A stretch of DNA of 64,000 nucleotides from Flavobacterium palustre (GTDB taxonomy: Bacteria > Bacteroidota > Bacteroidia > Flavobacteriales > Flavobacteriaceae). Position numbers and translations under genes: made by a program. Of this stretch, positions 1 through 7,450 are shown one piece after another (the stretch's first letter is position 1; the number at the start of each line of letters is the position of its first letter). The stretch covers positions 124,001 through 188,000 of the forward strand of contig NZ_BMGA01000006.1 in NCBI RefSeq assembly GCF_014639535.1, in the 5' to 3' direction. A model generated the notes under the pieces. It made no database searches. It was given only the letters and a program-made list of their open reading frames with translations, and was not told the origin of the DNA.

Positions 1-426
1 AGCACTTTCTCTAGGCCCGATAACAACAACATAAGGATTTGCAGCCGTTTGCAAAATAGCCAATCCCGAACCCATAATAAATAAAGCCACTAAAAACAAA
101 AGAAAGGTTCTCATTTCAGCCGCTGGATAAAACATAAATGCCCCAATAGCGATTACAATAAGTCCAAGCGAAATACCATTTTTATAACCTACTTTTTCTA
201 TTATCCAAGAAGACGGAATAGCCATTACAAAATAGGCAATGTAAAAAGCAAAAGCTACAAAATAAGCTTGTGAACCACTTAAATCACAGGCTATTTCAAA
301 AAATGGAATTAAAGGCCCATTCAACCAAGTAACAAACCCTAAAATAAAAAACAATAGGGTTAAAATAGCCATCGGAACAAAGACGTTACTTCGGCTCGTT
401 TGTAATACACTTTCAGCTTGCACCAT
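1..426 (-). CDS. FHS-family MFS sugar permease, N-terminal part (cut by window edge)
   Basis: Reading the minus strand from the ATG at 424-426 gives 142 codons with no stop up to the window edge. The product starts MVQAESVLQTSRSNVFVP and continues with hydrophobic helices, including the stretch FILGFVTWLNGPLIPFF that is typical of the L-fucose/glucose/galactose permease (FHS) branch of the major facilitator superfamily. The end LQTAANPYVVVIGP matches the equivalent stretch in the complete FHS permease at 9893-11224 (LLQTASNPYITILGP), so the two are paralogues. It would be an inner-membrane proton-coupled sugar importer. It is the last visible gene of the minus-strand run that starts with the GHMP kinase, 111 bp after the epimerase. 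The substrate cannot be read from the fragment; fucose, galactose, glucose or an amino sugar are all possible. Confidence 0.9.
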   Translation of the reverse strand, partial: MVQAESVLQTSRSNVFVPMAILTLLFFILGFVTWLNGPLIPFFEIACDLSGSQAYFVAFAFYIAYFVMAIPSSWIIEKVGYKNGISLGLIVIAIGAFMFYPAAEMRTFLLFLVALFIMGSGLAILQTAANPYVVVIGPRESA

Positions 427-537
427 GATTTTATCTTGATTAATTAATATTTTTATTGCATTTATTCGTTGAAATATCTTTAGCACTTTTTCTTCTTATT
501 TGGATAAAGGAGCTTAGTAGCCTAAAAATTTTCTTTA

Positions 538-1461
538 CTATTTTAACAACTCCTGATGATAAAAACGAATCGTTTCTTCTAAAGCACTTTCGATAGAATG
601 TCCCGGTTTAAATCCTAAATCATTGAATTTTGATGGATCTGCTTTTGAATGCTTAATATCCCCCGAACGTTCTTCTAAGAATCGTATTTGAGATTTAGAA
701 TTAGTGATTTCAATTATTTTTTCTGCTAATTCTAAAATAGAAGTGCTGTAACCCAAAGCAACATTATAGGTTTCATTCCCAATTTGAGAAGCCAAAATAT
801 TTGCTTTTACCACGTCTTTTACATAAATAAAATCCCTAGTTTGAGAACCATCACCATAAATGGTTATCGGCTGGTTTTGAAGTGCTTTATTAATAAAAAT
901 AGGCACCGCTGCCGCATAAGCTGATTGAGGATTTTGTCTTGGTCCAAAGACATTAAAATATCGCAATGAAGCTGTTGGAACATTCCATTGATCCTGATAC
1001 ATCTTCAAATAGAATTCGCCATCTAATTTTGTGATTGCATAAGGAGTCATTGGTTCGGGAATCATGGTTTCTACTTTAGGCAAAACCGGGTTATTACCAT
1101 AATTAGCAGCCGAAGAAGAAAGCACTACTTTACAACCATTGTTTTTTCTTGCAGCTTCCAGAATATTAATTGTTCCGATGGTGTTGATATCAATACATTC
1201 ATCCAAACGCAATAAGGATTCGGGAACACTAACTAAAGCAGCTAAGTGAAAAATACCGCTCGCATCTTGTACCAGTTCTTCCACAAGATTTTTATCTCTG
1301 ATATCTCCATTAACAAATTGAACATTTAGTCCTTCGAGATTTTTTTCGAATCCGGTTCTTAAGCTATCTAAAACAATGACCTGATGCCCTTCAGCAGATA
1401 AGTGTTCTGCAATATGACTCCCAATAAATCCGGCACCTCCTGTGATTACATATTTTTTCAT
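538..1461 (-). CDS. NAD-dependent nucleotide-sugar epimerase/dehydratase (extended SDR, GalE-like)
   Basis: A 307-residue cytoplasmic extended short-chain dehydrogenase/reductase. The N-terminal Rossmann fingerprint TGGAGFIGSH (residues 7-16) binds NAD. The catalytic residues are visible as a Ser cluster at 115-117 and YAITK at 141-145. RYFNVFGPRQ and the C-terminal region are typical of UDP-sugar 4-epimerases. Length is slightly short of classic GalE (about 335 residues), as in many bacterial GalE-like proteins. It would interconvert the C4 epimers of an NDP-sugar. It lies 19 bp after the nucleotidyltransferase in the same direction, so the two probably act in sequence. The exact sugar (Gal/Glc or GalNAc/GlcNAc) is not decided by the sequence. 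Confidence 0.9.
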   Translation of the reverse strand: MKKYVITGGAGFIGSHIAEHLSAEGHQVIVLDSLRTGFEKNLEGLNVQFVNGDIRDKNLVEELVQDASGIFHLAALVSVPESLLRLDECIDINTIGTINILEAARKNNGCKVVLSSSAANYGNNPVLPKVETMIPEPMTPYAITKLDGEFYLKMYQDQWNVPTASLRYFNVFGPRQNPQSAYAAAVPIFINKALQNQPITIYGDGSQTRDFIYVKDVVKANILASQIGNETYNVALGYSTSILELAEKIIEITNSKSQIRFLEERSGDIKHSKADPSKFNDLGFKPGHSIESALEETIRFYHQELLK

Positions 1462-1480
1462 TTTGCTTTCTTTAAATATT

Positions 1481-2368
1481 TTAAATTAAAACTGGATTAT
1501 TCCAATCCAATACAGGGAAATGTTTTTTCAAATAGGCTTTCACTTCTACAATATCTTCCTTTGCAGTTAAATCAGGAACGTGTTCTGAAAAAGGGATTCC
1601 CAATGCAGTATTAGGGAAATCCTGTAATAAATTCAAAAGCACTGTTGGCAATTCCTTTTCGTCTCTTTCAGGGTGAACAGGACAATTTTTCAGATATGGA
1701 TATAAAGTATCTCCTTTGAACTTAAAGGCATTCATACTTACTCTGATTTTCCCGCTAGCATCCTTAAAAGATTCCACAATGGCGGCCTCTGGTTTTTCGA
1801 TAATATCAAGAAGAAAGTTATCTTCATTTAATTTTGCAACTGCAAAACGTGAGATACGCTCTGAAGGAAACTCCATTGCATCACGGTCGTAACTAATAAA
1901 AGCATTAGGACTATTCGTTTCACGAAGTGCATACAATGCTTCTGATGAATATAAATTATCACTGTTACACACCGAATAAAATTGAGTGTTTAATTCCGGA
2001 TATTGTTCTACTGCCTGAAATAACGCATCGGCAGTTCCAAATGGTTTCACTCTTCCTTCTGGAATATATTGGACAGCAAAAGAAATATTTAGACCATAAA
2101 AATCATTATCCTTGTCTTTATCACCATAAAAAGCCTTAAATAAATCTCCCTGCTCTCCTATGATGATATAGATGTTTTTATATCCAGCCCTTTTAGCATT
2201 TAACAAAAGATAATCCATTAATGGTCTTCCATTAGGCCCTACACCTATTAAGCCTTTACTTCTTTCGTTAGCTTGTGCAATTTCCTCTTTGGTCAAATTT
2301 TCTACTATCGCTTCTTTTTTCATTCTCGAAGAAGCTCCTCCTGCTAAAATTATTAAATTGTCATGCAT
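1481..2368 (-). CDS. Sugar-1-phosphate nucleotidyltransferase
   Basis: A 295-residue NTP-transferase-type protein. The N-terminal LAGGASSRMKK (residues 8-18) is a variant of the GGxGTR pyrophosphorylase loop that binds the nucleotide, and VCNSDNLYS in the middle is the usual metal-binding acidic segment (a DxD-like position is reduced to SDN). It contains PFGTADALFQAV, also characteristic of the fold. It would join a sugar 1-phosphate to an NTP to give an NDP-sugar. It sits between the GHMP kinase (18 bp gap) and the epimerase (19 bp gap), so a kinase, pyrophosphorylase, epimerase order is clear. The base (UTP, GTP or dTTP) cannot be read with confidence. ATG at 2366-2368 is used. Confidence 0.8.
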   Translation of the reverse strand: MHDNLIILAGGASSRMKKEAIVENLTKEEIAQANERSKGLIGVGPNGRPLMDYLLLNAKRAGYKNIYIIIGEQGDLFKAFYGDKDKDNDFYGLNISFAVQYIPEGRVKPFGTADALFQAVEQYPELNTQFYSVCNSDNLYSSEALYALRETNSPNAFISYDRDAMEFPSERISRFAVAKLNEDNFLLDIIEKPEAAIVESFKDASGKIRVSMNAFKFKGDTLYPYLKNCPVHPERDEKELPTVLLNLLQDFPNTALGIPFSEHVPDLTAKEDIVEVKAYLKKHFPVLDWNNPVLI

Positions 2369-2386
2369 ATTTTTTTATTTAAAATT

Positions 2387-3472
2387 TTAAAATGTATTTA
2401 CTATTCTAGCTCCCGGATCCACATTTACGGCATAAGCTGCAACAGCTCCTGCAGCCAACATTGCTTCTACCACCTGAGATTCTTTTCCTGGTTCGGCCAT
2501 AGCAACGATGCTACCTCCTCCTCCTGAACCCACTATTTTAGCTCCATAAGCACCCGCTTTTAGTGCTGCGTCAATCATGGCATCAATTCTTGGAACAGTT
2601 ATTTTTAATAAATCTCTCAAAACCGCATGATGTCCGTTCATTAATTCGCCTATCTTTTTTAAATCAAGAGAAGTTTTTTGAAATTCAATCAGAGCCATTT
2701 TAGTATAATGATGATTTTTAACTGCTGCCTTAAAATAAGGAATCAATCGATCTGGCAAAAAGTCGCAATACTTCTTTAAATCTTCGATTTCAGTCGTATT
2801 CAAATCGAAATCTTTAAAATTTTCTTTTAAAATTTCGATTGCCAATAATGCATTTCCTTTCAATTCCCCTATTAAACCAATGGTCTCTTTTGGTACTCCT
2901 GATACTCCTGTAACAAGACCATCTAGCTGTTTCCCAATCACTGTAAAAGAAAAAGGACTCACGGTATTTATATACACCACGTTACCCACACCAATACTAT
3001 AATGATCCATCATCCCTCCAGGTTCACCGTGTTCCACCACTTCTGACAAGTATCCCATTTTAGAAATAAATTCAGGTGTCACTTCTTCATTTACACCAAA
3101 AGCTGTTACTAAAAAATTAATCCATGCCAACAACAAAGCCGATGAACTTGAGGTACCGGAATTTATCGGAATATCTCCTGTCACAGTAATATCATATCCT
3201 ACATTAGGAATACAACCATATCTTCTAAGAACCCTCAGTGCAGAAGCAAAATAATCACGTGGTTCTAATTCCGAAAAAATTTCATTAATATCAATGATTC
3301 TTATCTGGTCAATATCCACCATACTCAGCTTAAATACTCCTGTACAATTTTGTACAGCAGTAAGCTTTATACTTCTACTAATAGCACAGGCAATAACAGG
3401 TAATCCCAGATAATCCTGATGATCTCCAAACAGACATGTTCTTCCAGGTGCTAATGATATAATTTTTTTCAT
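2387..3472 (-). CDS. GHMP-family sugar kinase (galactokinase/GalNAc-kinase/fucokinase-like)
   Basis: A 361-residue cytoplasmic kinase. The N-terminal LAPGRTCLFGDHQDYLG (residues 7-23) corresponds to the galactokinase-type PGRxNLIGEHxDY motif. The ATP-binding GHMP loop is INSGTSSSSALL (about 103-114), and GSGGGGSIVAM near the C-terminus is motif 3. It would phosphorylate a free sugar at C1. The start is set at the ATG at 3470-3472, where the conserved motif begins immediately; a TTG 30 bp upstream is less likely. It is the first gene of the kinase-nucleotidyltransferase-epimerase-permease run and has two LacI-type operators about 134-170 bp upstream. The family also contains mevalonate and heptose kinases, so the substrate is open. 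Confidence 0.85.
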   Translation of the reverse strand: MKKIISLAPGRTCLFGDHQDYLGLPVIACAISRSIKLTAVQNCTGVFKLSMVDIDQIRIIDINEIFSELEPRDYFASALRVLRRYGCIPNVGYDITVTGDIPINSGTSSSSALLLAWINFLVTAFGVNEEVTPEFISKMGYLSEVVEHGEPGGMMDHYSIGVGNVVYINTVSPFSFTVIGKQLDGLVTGVSGVPKETIGLIGELKGNALLAIEILKENFKDFDLNTTEIEDLKKYCDFLPDRLIPYFKAAVKNHHYTKMALIEFQKTSLDLKKIGELMNGHHAVLRDLLKITVPRIDAMIDAALKAGAYGAKIVGSGGGGSIVAMAEPGKESQVVEAMLAAGAVAAYAVNVDPGARIVNTF

Positions 3473-3538
3473 TTTATCTTTATTTAAAACACTACTAAAC
3501 AACTACTTAAACAACAAACCAACTACTAAAACCAACAT

Positions 3539-3546
3539 CAAAATTA
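3539..3546 (-). promoter_or_regulatory. Candidate -7 promoter element for the GHMP kinase operon
   Basis: The minus strand reads TAATTTTG here, matching the Bacteroidota -7 consensus TAnnTTTG. Transcription would begin near 3532, giving a leader of about 60 nt before the kinase ATG. I see no good -33 TTG, so this is a motif match only. Confidence 0.4.
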
Positions 3547-3605
3547 TATTTCACATTGCGAAACTATAGATTTAATTTTATTAAAACAAGGAAAAAACCA
3601 AAAAA

Positions 3606-3619
3606 TGTGCTCGAACACA
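3606..3619. promoter_or_regulatory. LacI-type operator 1 (TGTGCTCGAACACA)
   Basis: A near-palindrome with the central CG dyad typical of LacI-family operators. It shares 12 of 14 positions with the copy at 5589-5602. It lies between the divergent GHMP kinase and LacI genes and is presumably bound by the LacI protein encoded at 3773-4813. Its position about 60-75 bp upstream of the candidate kinase promoter would suit activation, looping or control of the LacI side. Confidence 0.75.
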
Positions 3620-3628
3620 CTAAAATAA

Positions 3629-3642
3629 TGTTCTCGAGCACA
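3629..3642. promoter_or_regulatory. LacI-type operator 2 (TGTTCTCGAGCACA)
   Basis: This is the exact reverse complement of the 14-mer at 5589-5602 and is centred on the palindrome CTCGAG. Operators 1 and 2 are 23 bp apart centre to centre, about two helical turns, so two dimers could bind on the same DNA face. Confidence 0.78.
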
Positions 3643-3758
3643 CAAATAAAAGAAAAAACAAAAAAAAAAGTGTAATATTGGAATCTGAATTAGACCCTAT
3701 TTCATAATGAAAACACTCATTGCTGGATTCCGTTAATCAGGAAAAGTTCAAACTTTTA

Positions 3759-3766
3759 TATATTTG
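3759..3766 (+). promoter_or_regulatory. Candidate -7 promoter element for the LacI gene
   Basis: TATATTTG matches TAnnTTTG and ends only 6 bp before the ATG at 3773. If used, the transcript would have almost no leader. The same octamer occurs in front of the CBM9-like gene (minus strand, 5580-5587). Confidence 0.4.
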
Positions 3767-3772
3767 TACAAA

Positions 3773-4813
3773 ATGAATAAAAAACTTACGATAAAAGACA
3801 TTGCTCAACTAGCAGGTGTTTCAAAAGGAACTGTTGACAGAGTATTACATAAAAGAGGAAAAGTTTCACAAAAAGCACTAGACAGTATAAATGCTGTGCT
3901 GGAGCAAGCAGACTATGAACCCAATCTAATTGCCCGAAATCTTAAAAACAATAAAATCTACACTGTTTGTGTAGTGCTCCCGGATCCAGCTAGTGATTCT
4001 TTTTGGCTACCTTGTATAAAAGGAATAGAAGAAGCTAAAAAAGAATTTAAAGCCTTTAACTTATCAATCAGTACTTATTATTTTGATCCCGAAAACACGG
4101 AATCATTTATAGCTGTAAATAAAACGGTTTTGGATTTAGCTCCTGATGCGGTTTTATTAGCTCCGATATTTTATAAAGAGGCTCAAAATGCTGTAGAGAA
4201 ATACAACAAACACAATATATTAGTTAACACCTTTAACAACCAGGTAGAATCAGGCGAAGTTAAAAATTTCGTGGGTCAGGATTTACAACAAAGCGGAAGA
4301 ATTGCTGCTAAATTAATGGAAGTCATTGCTCAAAAGGGACAAATTGCCATTATCCATATTGATGAAAAATTCAAGAATGCCATTCACATGCAGGAAAAAG
4401 AAAAAGGATTTAGAAATTATTTTGCACAAAAGGAAAATGCAGATTATAACATAATTACTTTAAATCTAAAAAGAACAAATTACGAAATAAAATTTACAGA
4501 CTTTCTCAAAGAAAACCCTAGCCTTACAGGTTTATTTATTACAACATCAAAAGCATATCAAATAGCCGAAATCATTCAAGAAACAAGCCAAAATAAAATT
4601 TCAATTATTGGATATGATTTATTAGACAAAAATATAAATTATCTAAACCAAGGCACCATTGATTTCTTGATTAATCAAAATCCAAAACAACAAGTTTATC
4701 TGGGGATAAGTTTTTTAGTAGATTATTTCGTTTTTGGAAAAGAAATTAACAATACAACTCTTTTACCTATTGATATTGTTAACTCAGAAAACGCAAGTTA
4801 TTACATGGAATAA
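3773..4813 (+). CDS. LacI-family transcriptional regulator
   Basis: A 346-residue regulator. The N-terminal helix-turn-helix TIKDIAQLAGVSKGTVDRVL is immediately recognisable as LacI/GalR, followed by a hinge (about residues 44-60) and a periplasmic-binding-protein-like sensor domain from VCVVLPDPASDSFW onward. The start is the ATG at 3773; a TTG 9 bp upstream would only add three residues. It probably binds the CTCGA-core operators at 3606-3642 and 5589-5602 and so governs the kinase operon, itself and the CBM9-like gene, with a sugar or sugar phosphate as effector. Its stop is 3 bp from the stop of the convergent CBM9-like gene. Confidence 0.95.
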   Translation: MNKKLTIKDIAQLAGVSKGTVDRVLHKRGKVSQKALDSINAVLEQADYEPNLIARNLKNNKIYTVCVVLPDPASDSFWLPCIKGIEEAKKEFKAFNLSISTYYFDPENTESFIAVNKTVLDLAPDAVLLAPIFYKEAQNAVEKYNKHNILVNTFNNQVESGEVKNFVGQDLQQSGRIAAKLMEVIAQKGQIAIIHIDEKFKNAIHMQEKEKGFRNYFAQKENADYNIITLNLKRTNYEIKFTDFLKENPSLTGLFITTSKAYQIAEIIQETSQNKISIIGYDLLDKNINYLNQGTIDFLINQNPKQQVYLGISFLVDYFVFGKEINNTTLLPIDIVNSENASYYME

Positions 4814-4816
4814 TTT

Positions 4817-5473
4817 TTAAGACATTAAATGTAACACTCCAAAAGAAGATGAAATATGAAAATTAGGAGTCTCTGTATTAGGATTTACCCAGGAAATCCA
4901 AGTTGGCTCAAAATTAATTCCATTTTCCGAATTGTATTTTGCTCTAAAAATTCCAGTTTCAATTTTATTCTCTTTTATTAAATTCAATTTCTTAAGCGAA
5001 TCCAGACTTATCGCTCCTTCTACAGTAAAGCTTTTCTCATTTTTTGAGGATTGAACAGTAATATCTTTTTTTGGCCAATTCCAGTTAAAATCAAATTTTT
5101 TATCTGGATAGGCAATAAAATCCATTATTCTTGCCGAAGTATCAATTTCCAAACAATAATAGGGATTTAACGAATCATCTGGTCTAAAAAAAAGTTCAAC
5201 TCTGTCAGAATTCCCAATACTATCCACACTATTGTCTTTTGTATCAATATGGATATTTGTATCAAATACAGTAAAACAAAAAAAGAAATGTATTCCGTCC
5301 CATAAGGCTCTAAATTCTATTCGTGAAGGCTCTTTTGTGTCCCAAGGTGAAAGAAACTGAGTCAACACCTCCGATCTTCCCCAAGCTTCACTCTCCCCTT
5401 TTCCTGTGATTTTTAATTTAGCACTAGCACTCTCAATCAAATTGACTTTATAAATATTATTCTCTTTTTTCAT
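4817..5473 (-). CDS. CBM9-like carbohydrate-binding protein without signal peptide
   Basis: A 218-residue protein resembling the CBM9-like/DOMON-type sandwich domain found in Bacteroidota glycan loci. Typical features are RIEFRALWDGIHFFFCFTVFD, SDRVELFFRPDD, YYCLEIDTSARIMD and WNWPK. The usual exported forms carry a signal peptide; this one begins MKKENNIYKVNLIES with none, and an in-frame TAA six codons upstream of the ATG rules out an upstream start. It is therefore predicted to be cytoplasmic unless the translation start was lost. It is preceded by a TAnnTTTG element and a LacI-type operator. Its role is unknown; binding of imported oligosaccharide is one guess. Confidence 0.75.
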   Translation of the reverse strand: MKKENNIYKVNLIESASAKLKITGKGESEAWGRSEVLTQFLSPWDTKEPSRIEFRALWDGIHFFFCFTVFDTNIHIDTKDNSVDSIGNSDRVELFFRPDDSLNPYYCLEIDTSARIMDFIAYPDKKFDFNWNWPKKDITVQSSKNEKSFTVEGAISLDSLKKLNLIKENKIETGIFRAKYNSENGINFEPTWISWVNPNTETPNFHISSSFGVLHLMS

Positions 5474-5579
5474 GTTATCAGTTTTAAAAATTTAAAAACA
5501 AATACTATATCATATTATTAATTACAACTTCTTATTTTGATAATTAAATAGTTCAAATAAGCTTTTATTATTTGAAATA

Positions 5580-5587
5580 CAAATATA
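5580..5587 (-). promoter_or_regulatory. Candidate -7 promoter element for the CBM9-like gene
   Basis: The minus strand reads TATATTTG, a TAnnTTTG match, about 107 bp before the ATG at 5473. It touches the operator at 5589-5602, which would place the operator inside the core promoter spacer, a position suited to repression. Confidence 0.5.
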
Positions 5588-5588
5588 G

Positions 5589-5602
5589 TGTGCTCGAGAA
5601 CA
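5589..5602. promoter_or_regulatory. LacI-type operator 3 (TGTGCTCGAGAACA)
   Basis: The exact reverse complement of operator 2 at 3629-3642, 116 bp upstream of the CBM9-like ATG and 1 bp from its candidate -7 element. The conservation across a gene boundary, with no wider sequence similarity, marks it as a binding site rather than a duplicated stretch. Confidence 0.78.
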
Positions 5603-5909
5603 TTTTCAACACGTTTTCTTGTAATATTAATTTCATATCGTTAATTTTGTCCAATAACAAGACTACTTCCGCTACAAAAAACAACAAATAAAAAACTGAT
5701 TTTAAGATAGTTAAACTAAAAAATAGATAAAAAAAACAATTTATTTATTTCTGTTTTTAGTTCCAAAATTATTTCAAAATCTTTCAAAAAAGAAAATCAA
5801 ATATTTCCTTATTGACGAATATCTTTTTGTGTAAATAAAACTATTTAACCAACACCAATTTTGCTTCAAAAAATCTAAAAACAATTAATTTTTAATAAAA
5901 TCAGTAATT
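5603..5909. other. AT-rich spacer upstream of the phosphohexosemutase gene
   Basis: About 300 bp with no credible ORF. It must hold the promoter for the mutase gene, but I see no convincing TAnnTTTG/TTG pair, repeat or RNA structure in it. Confidence 0.5.
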
Positions 5910-7283
5910 ATGACTCTAATAAAATCCATCTCAGGAATAAGAGGAACCATTGGCGGAACAGTCGGAAATGCTTTTACTCCAAATGATATAGTAACTTTTA
6001 CAGCAGCTTTTGCCTATTGGTTAAAATCTAAAGATGCTACGAGAAAAAAAATAGTAATTGGTCGAGATGCCCGCCTTTCGGGTGAAATAGTATCTAAGAT
6101 TGTGAGTGGTACACTACAATCAATGGGATTAGATGTTGTCGATTTAGGCTTATCAACAACGCCAACAGTAGAAATGGCGGTAGTTGCCGAAAAAGCTTTA
6201 GGAGGCATCATTTTAACGGCAAGTCATAATCCTAAAGAATGGAATGCCTTAAAACTACTGAATGAAAAAGGAGAATTTATTTCGGCCAAAGATATAACGG
6301 TTATTTTAGAAAGCATCGAGTCCGAAAATTATCAATATGCCGATGTAAATAATTTAGGCAGTTACACAGTAAATAATGATTATTTTAACTATCATATTGA
6401 AGCAATCAAAGTCTTGCCTTTAATCAACACCGAAGCAATCAGTAAAAGAAAATTCAAGGTAGTCATCGATGCGGTAAATTCTACCGGCGGAATTGCAGTT
6501 CCTTTATTGTTGAACAGCCTGGGAGTAGATCAGGTTGAATTATTGCATTGTGAACCTACAGGCCAATTTGCACATAACCCAGAACCACTTACAGAAAACT
6601 TAACCGAATTAATCGCAAGGATGAAAGAGGGGAACTTTGATATTGGTATTGCTGTAGATCCAGATGTTGACAGATTGGTTGTTATTTGCGAAAATGGTGA
6701 ACCATTTAATGAAGAATATACCTTAGTTGCAATTTCTGATTATATATTATCACATCAAAAAGGAAATACAGTTTCTAACTTATCCTCAACCCGAGCTCTA
6801 AAAGATATTACAGAAGCAAGAGGAGGAAAATATTATACGGCCGCTGTGGGAGAAGTAAATGTGGTCGAAAAAATGAAAGAAGTAAATGCTATAATTGGCG
6901 GAGAAGGAAACGGCGGAGTAATATATCCTGAACTGCATTACGGAAGAGATGCCTTAGTTGGCATTGGATTTTTATTAAGCTATATGGCTGAATCTAATCT
7001 TTCATTATCTGCATTAAAAGGAAGATTGCCATTATATGCCATGTACAAACACAAAATCGATCTTCCTGCCAACTTATCAATGGACAAAATTTTGGAAAAA
7101 ATAAAAGAAAAATTCTCAAATTATCCTATCATCACTATCGATGGAATCAAAATCGAAATAGGCAACAGTTGGGTTCACCTAAGAAAATCAAATACTGAAG
7201 CTATTTTACGAATTTATTCAGAAGCCAATACCTATGAAAAAGCTAAGGCAATTGCGTTAGAGATTAGTGATTTGGTAGTTTAA
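5910..7283 (+). CDS. glmM: Phosphoglucosamine/phosphohexose mutase (GlmM/ManB family)
   Basis: A 457-residue alpha-D-phosphohexomutase. The phosphoserine loop is TASHNP (Ser about 105), the Mg-binding loop is DPDVDRL (about 248-254), the sugar-binding loop is GGEGNGG, and the C-terminal phosphate-binding segment is RKSNTEAILRIY. It would move phosphate between C1 and C6. The N-terminus MTLIKSISGIRGTIGG is typical of the Bacteroidota GlmM group, so it may be the housekeeping enzyme for GlcN-6-P to GlcN-1-P. In this setting it could also convert the Man-1-P released by the GH130 phosphorylase. The symbol is tentative as between glmM and manB. Confidence 0.85.
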   Translation: MTLIKSISGIRGTIGGTVGNAFTPNDIVTFTAAFAYWLKSKDATRKKIVIGRDARLSGEIVSKIVSGTLQSMGLDVVDLGLSTTPTVEMAVVAEKALGGIILTASHNPKEWNALKLLNEKGEFISAKDITVILESIESENYQYADVNNLGSYTVNNDYFNYHIEAIKVLPLINTEAISKRKFKVVIDAVNSTGGIAVPLLLNSLGVDQVELLHCEPTGQFAHNPEPLTENLTELIARMKEGNFDIGIAVDPDVDRLVVICENGEPFNEEYTLVAISDYILSHQKGNTVSNLSSTRALKDITEARGGKYYTAAVGEVNVVEKMKEVNAIIGGEGNGGVIYPELHYGRDALVGIGFLLSYMAESNLSLSALKGRLPLYAMYKHKIDLPANLSMDKILEKIKEKFSNYPIITIDGIKIEIGNSWVHLRKSNTEAILRIYSEANTYEKAKAIALEISDLVV

Positions 7284-7300
7284 ATCTTTAAAACCCAAAA

Positions 7301-7349
7301 AATCCGTTGAATGTATTTAGGTTATTTTCATGATTACATTCAGCGGATT
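7301..7349 (+). terminator. Rho-independent terminator after the mutase gene
   Basis: A 15-bp stem (AATCCGTTGAATGTA paired with TACATTCAGCGGATT, one G-T pair) with a 19-nt loop is followed by AAAATATTTTTTT. It lies 18 bp after the stop and may also serve the convergent peptidase gene. Confidence 0.75.
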
Positions 7350-7450
7350 AAAATATTTTTTTATACACCGGTGACTACAAAAATCTACTTTCTATATCAA
7401 ACCAGCATTCAAAATCTAACTAATAATAAGAAAACTAATCCTATTACAAA

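Noticed and set aside
3473-3502. TTG start extending the GHMP kinase by ten residues
   Set aside because: The ATG at 3472 is followed directly by the conserved motif; the extra residues match nothing in the family.
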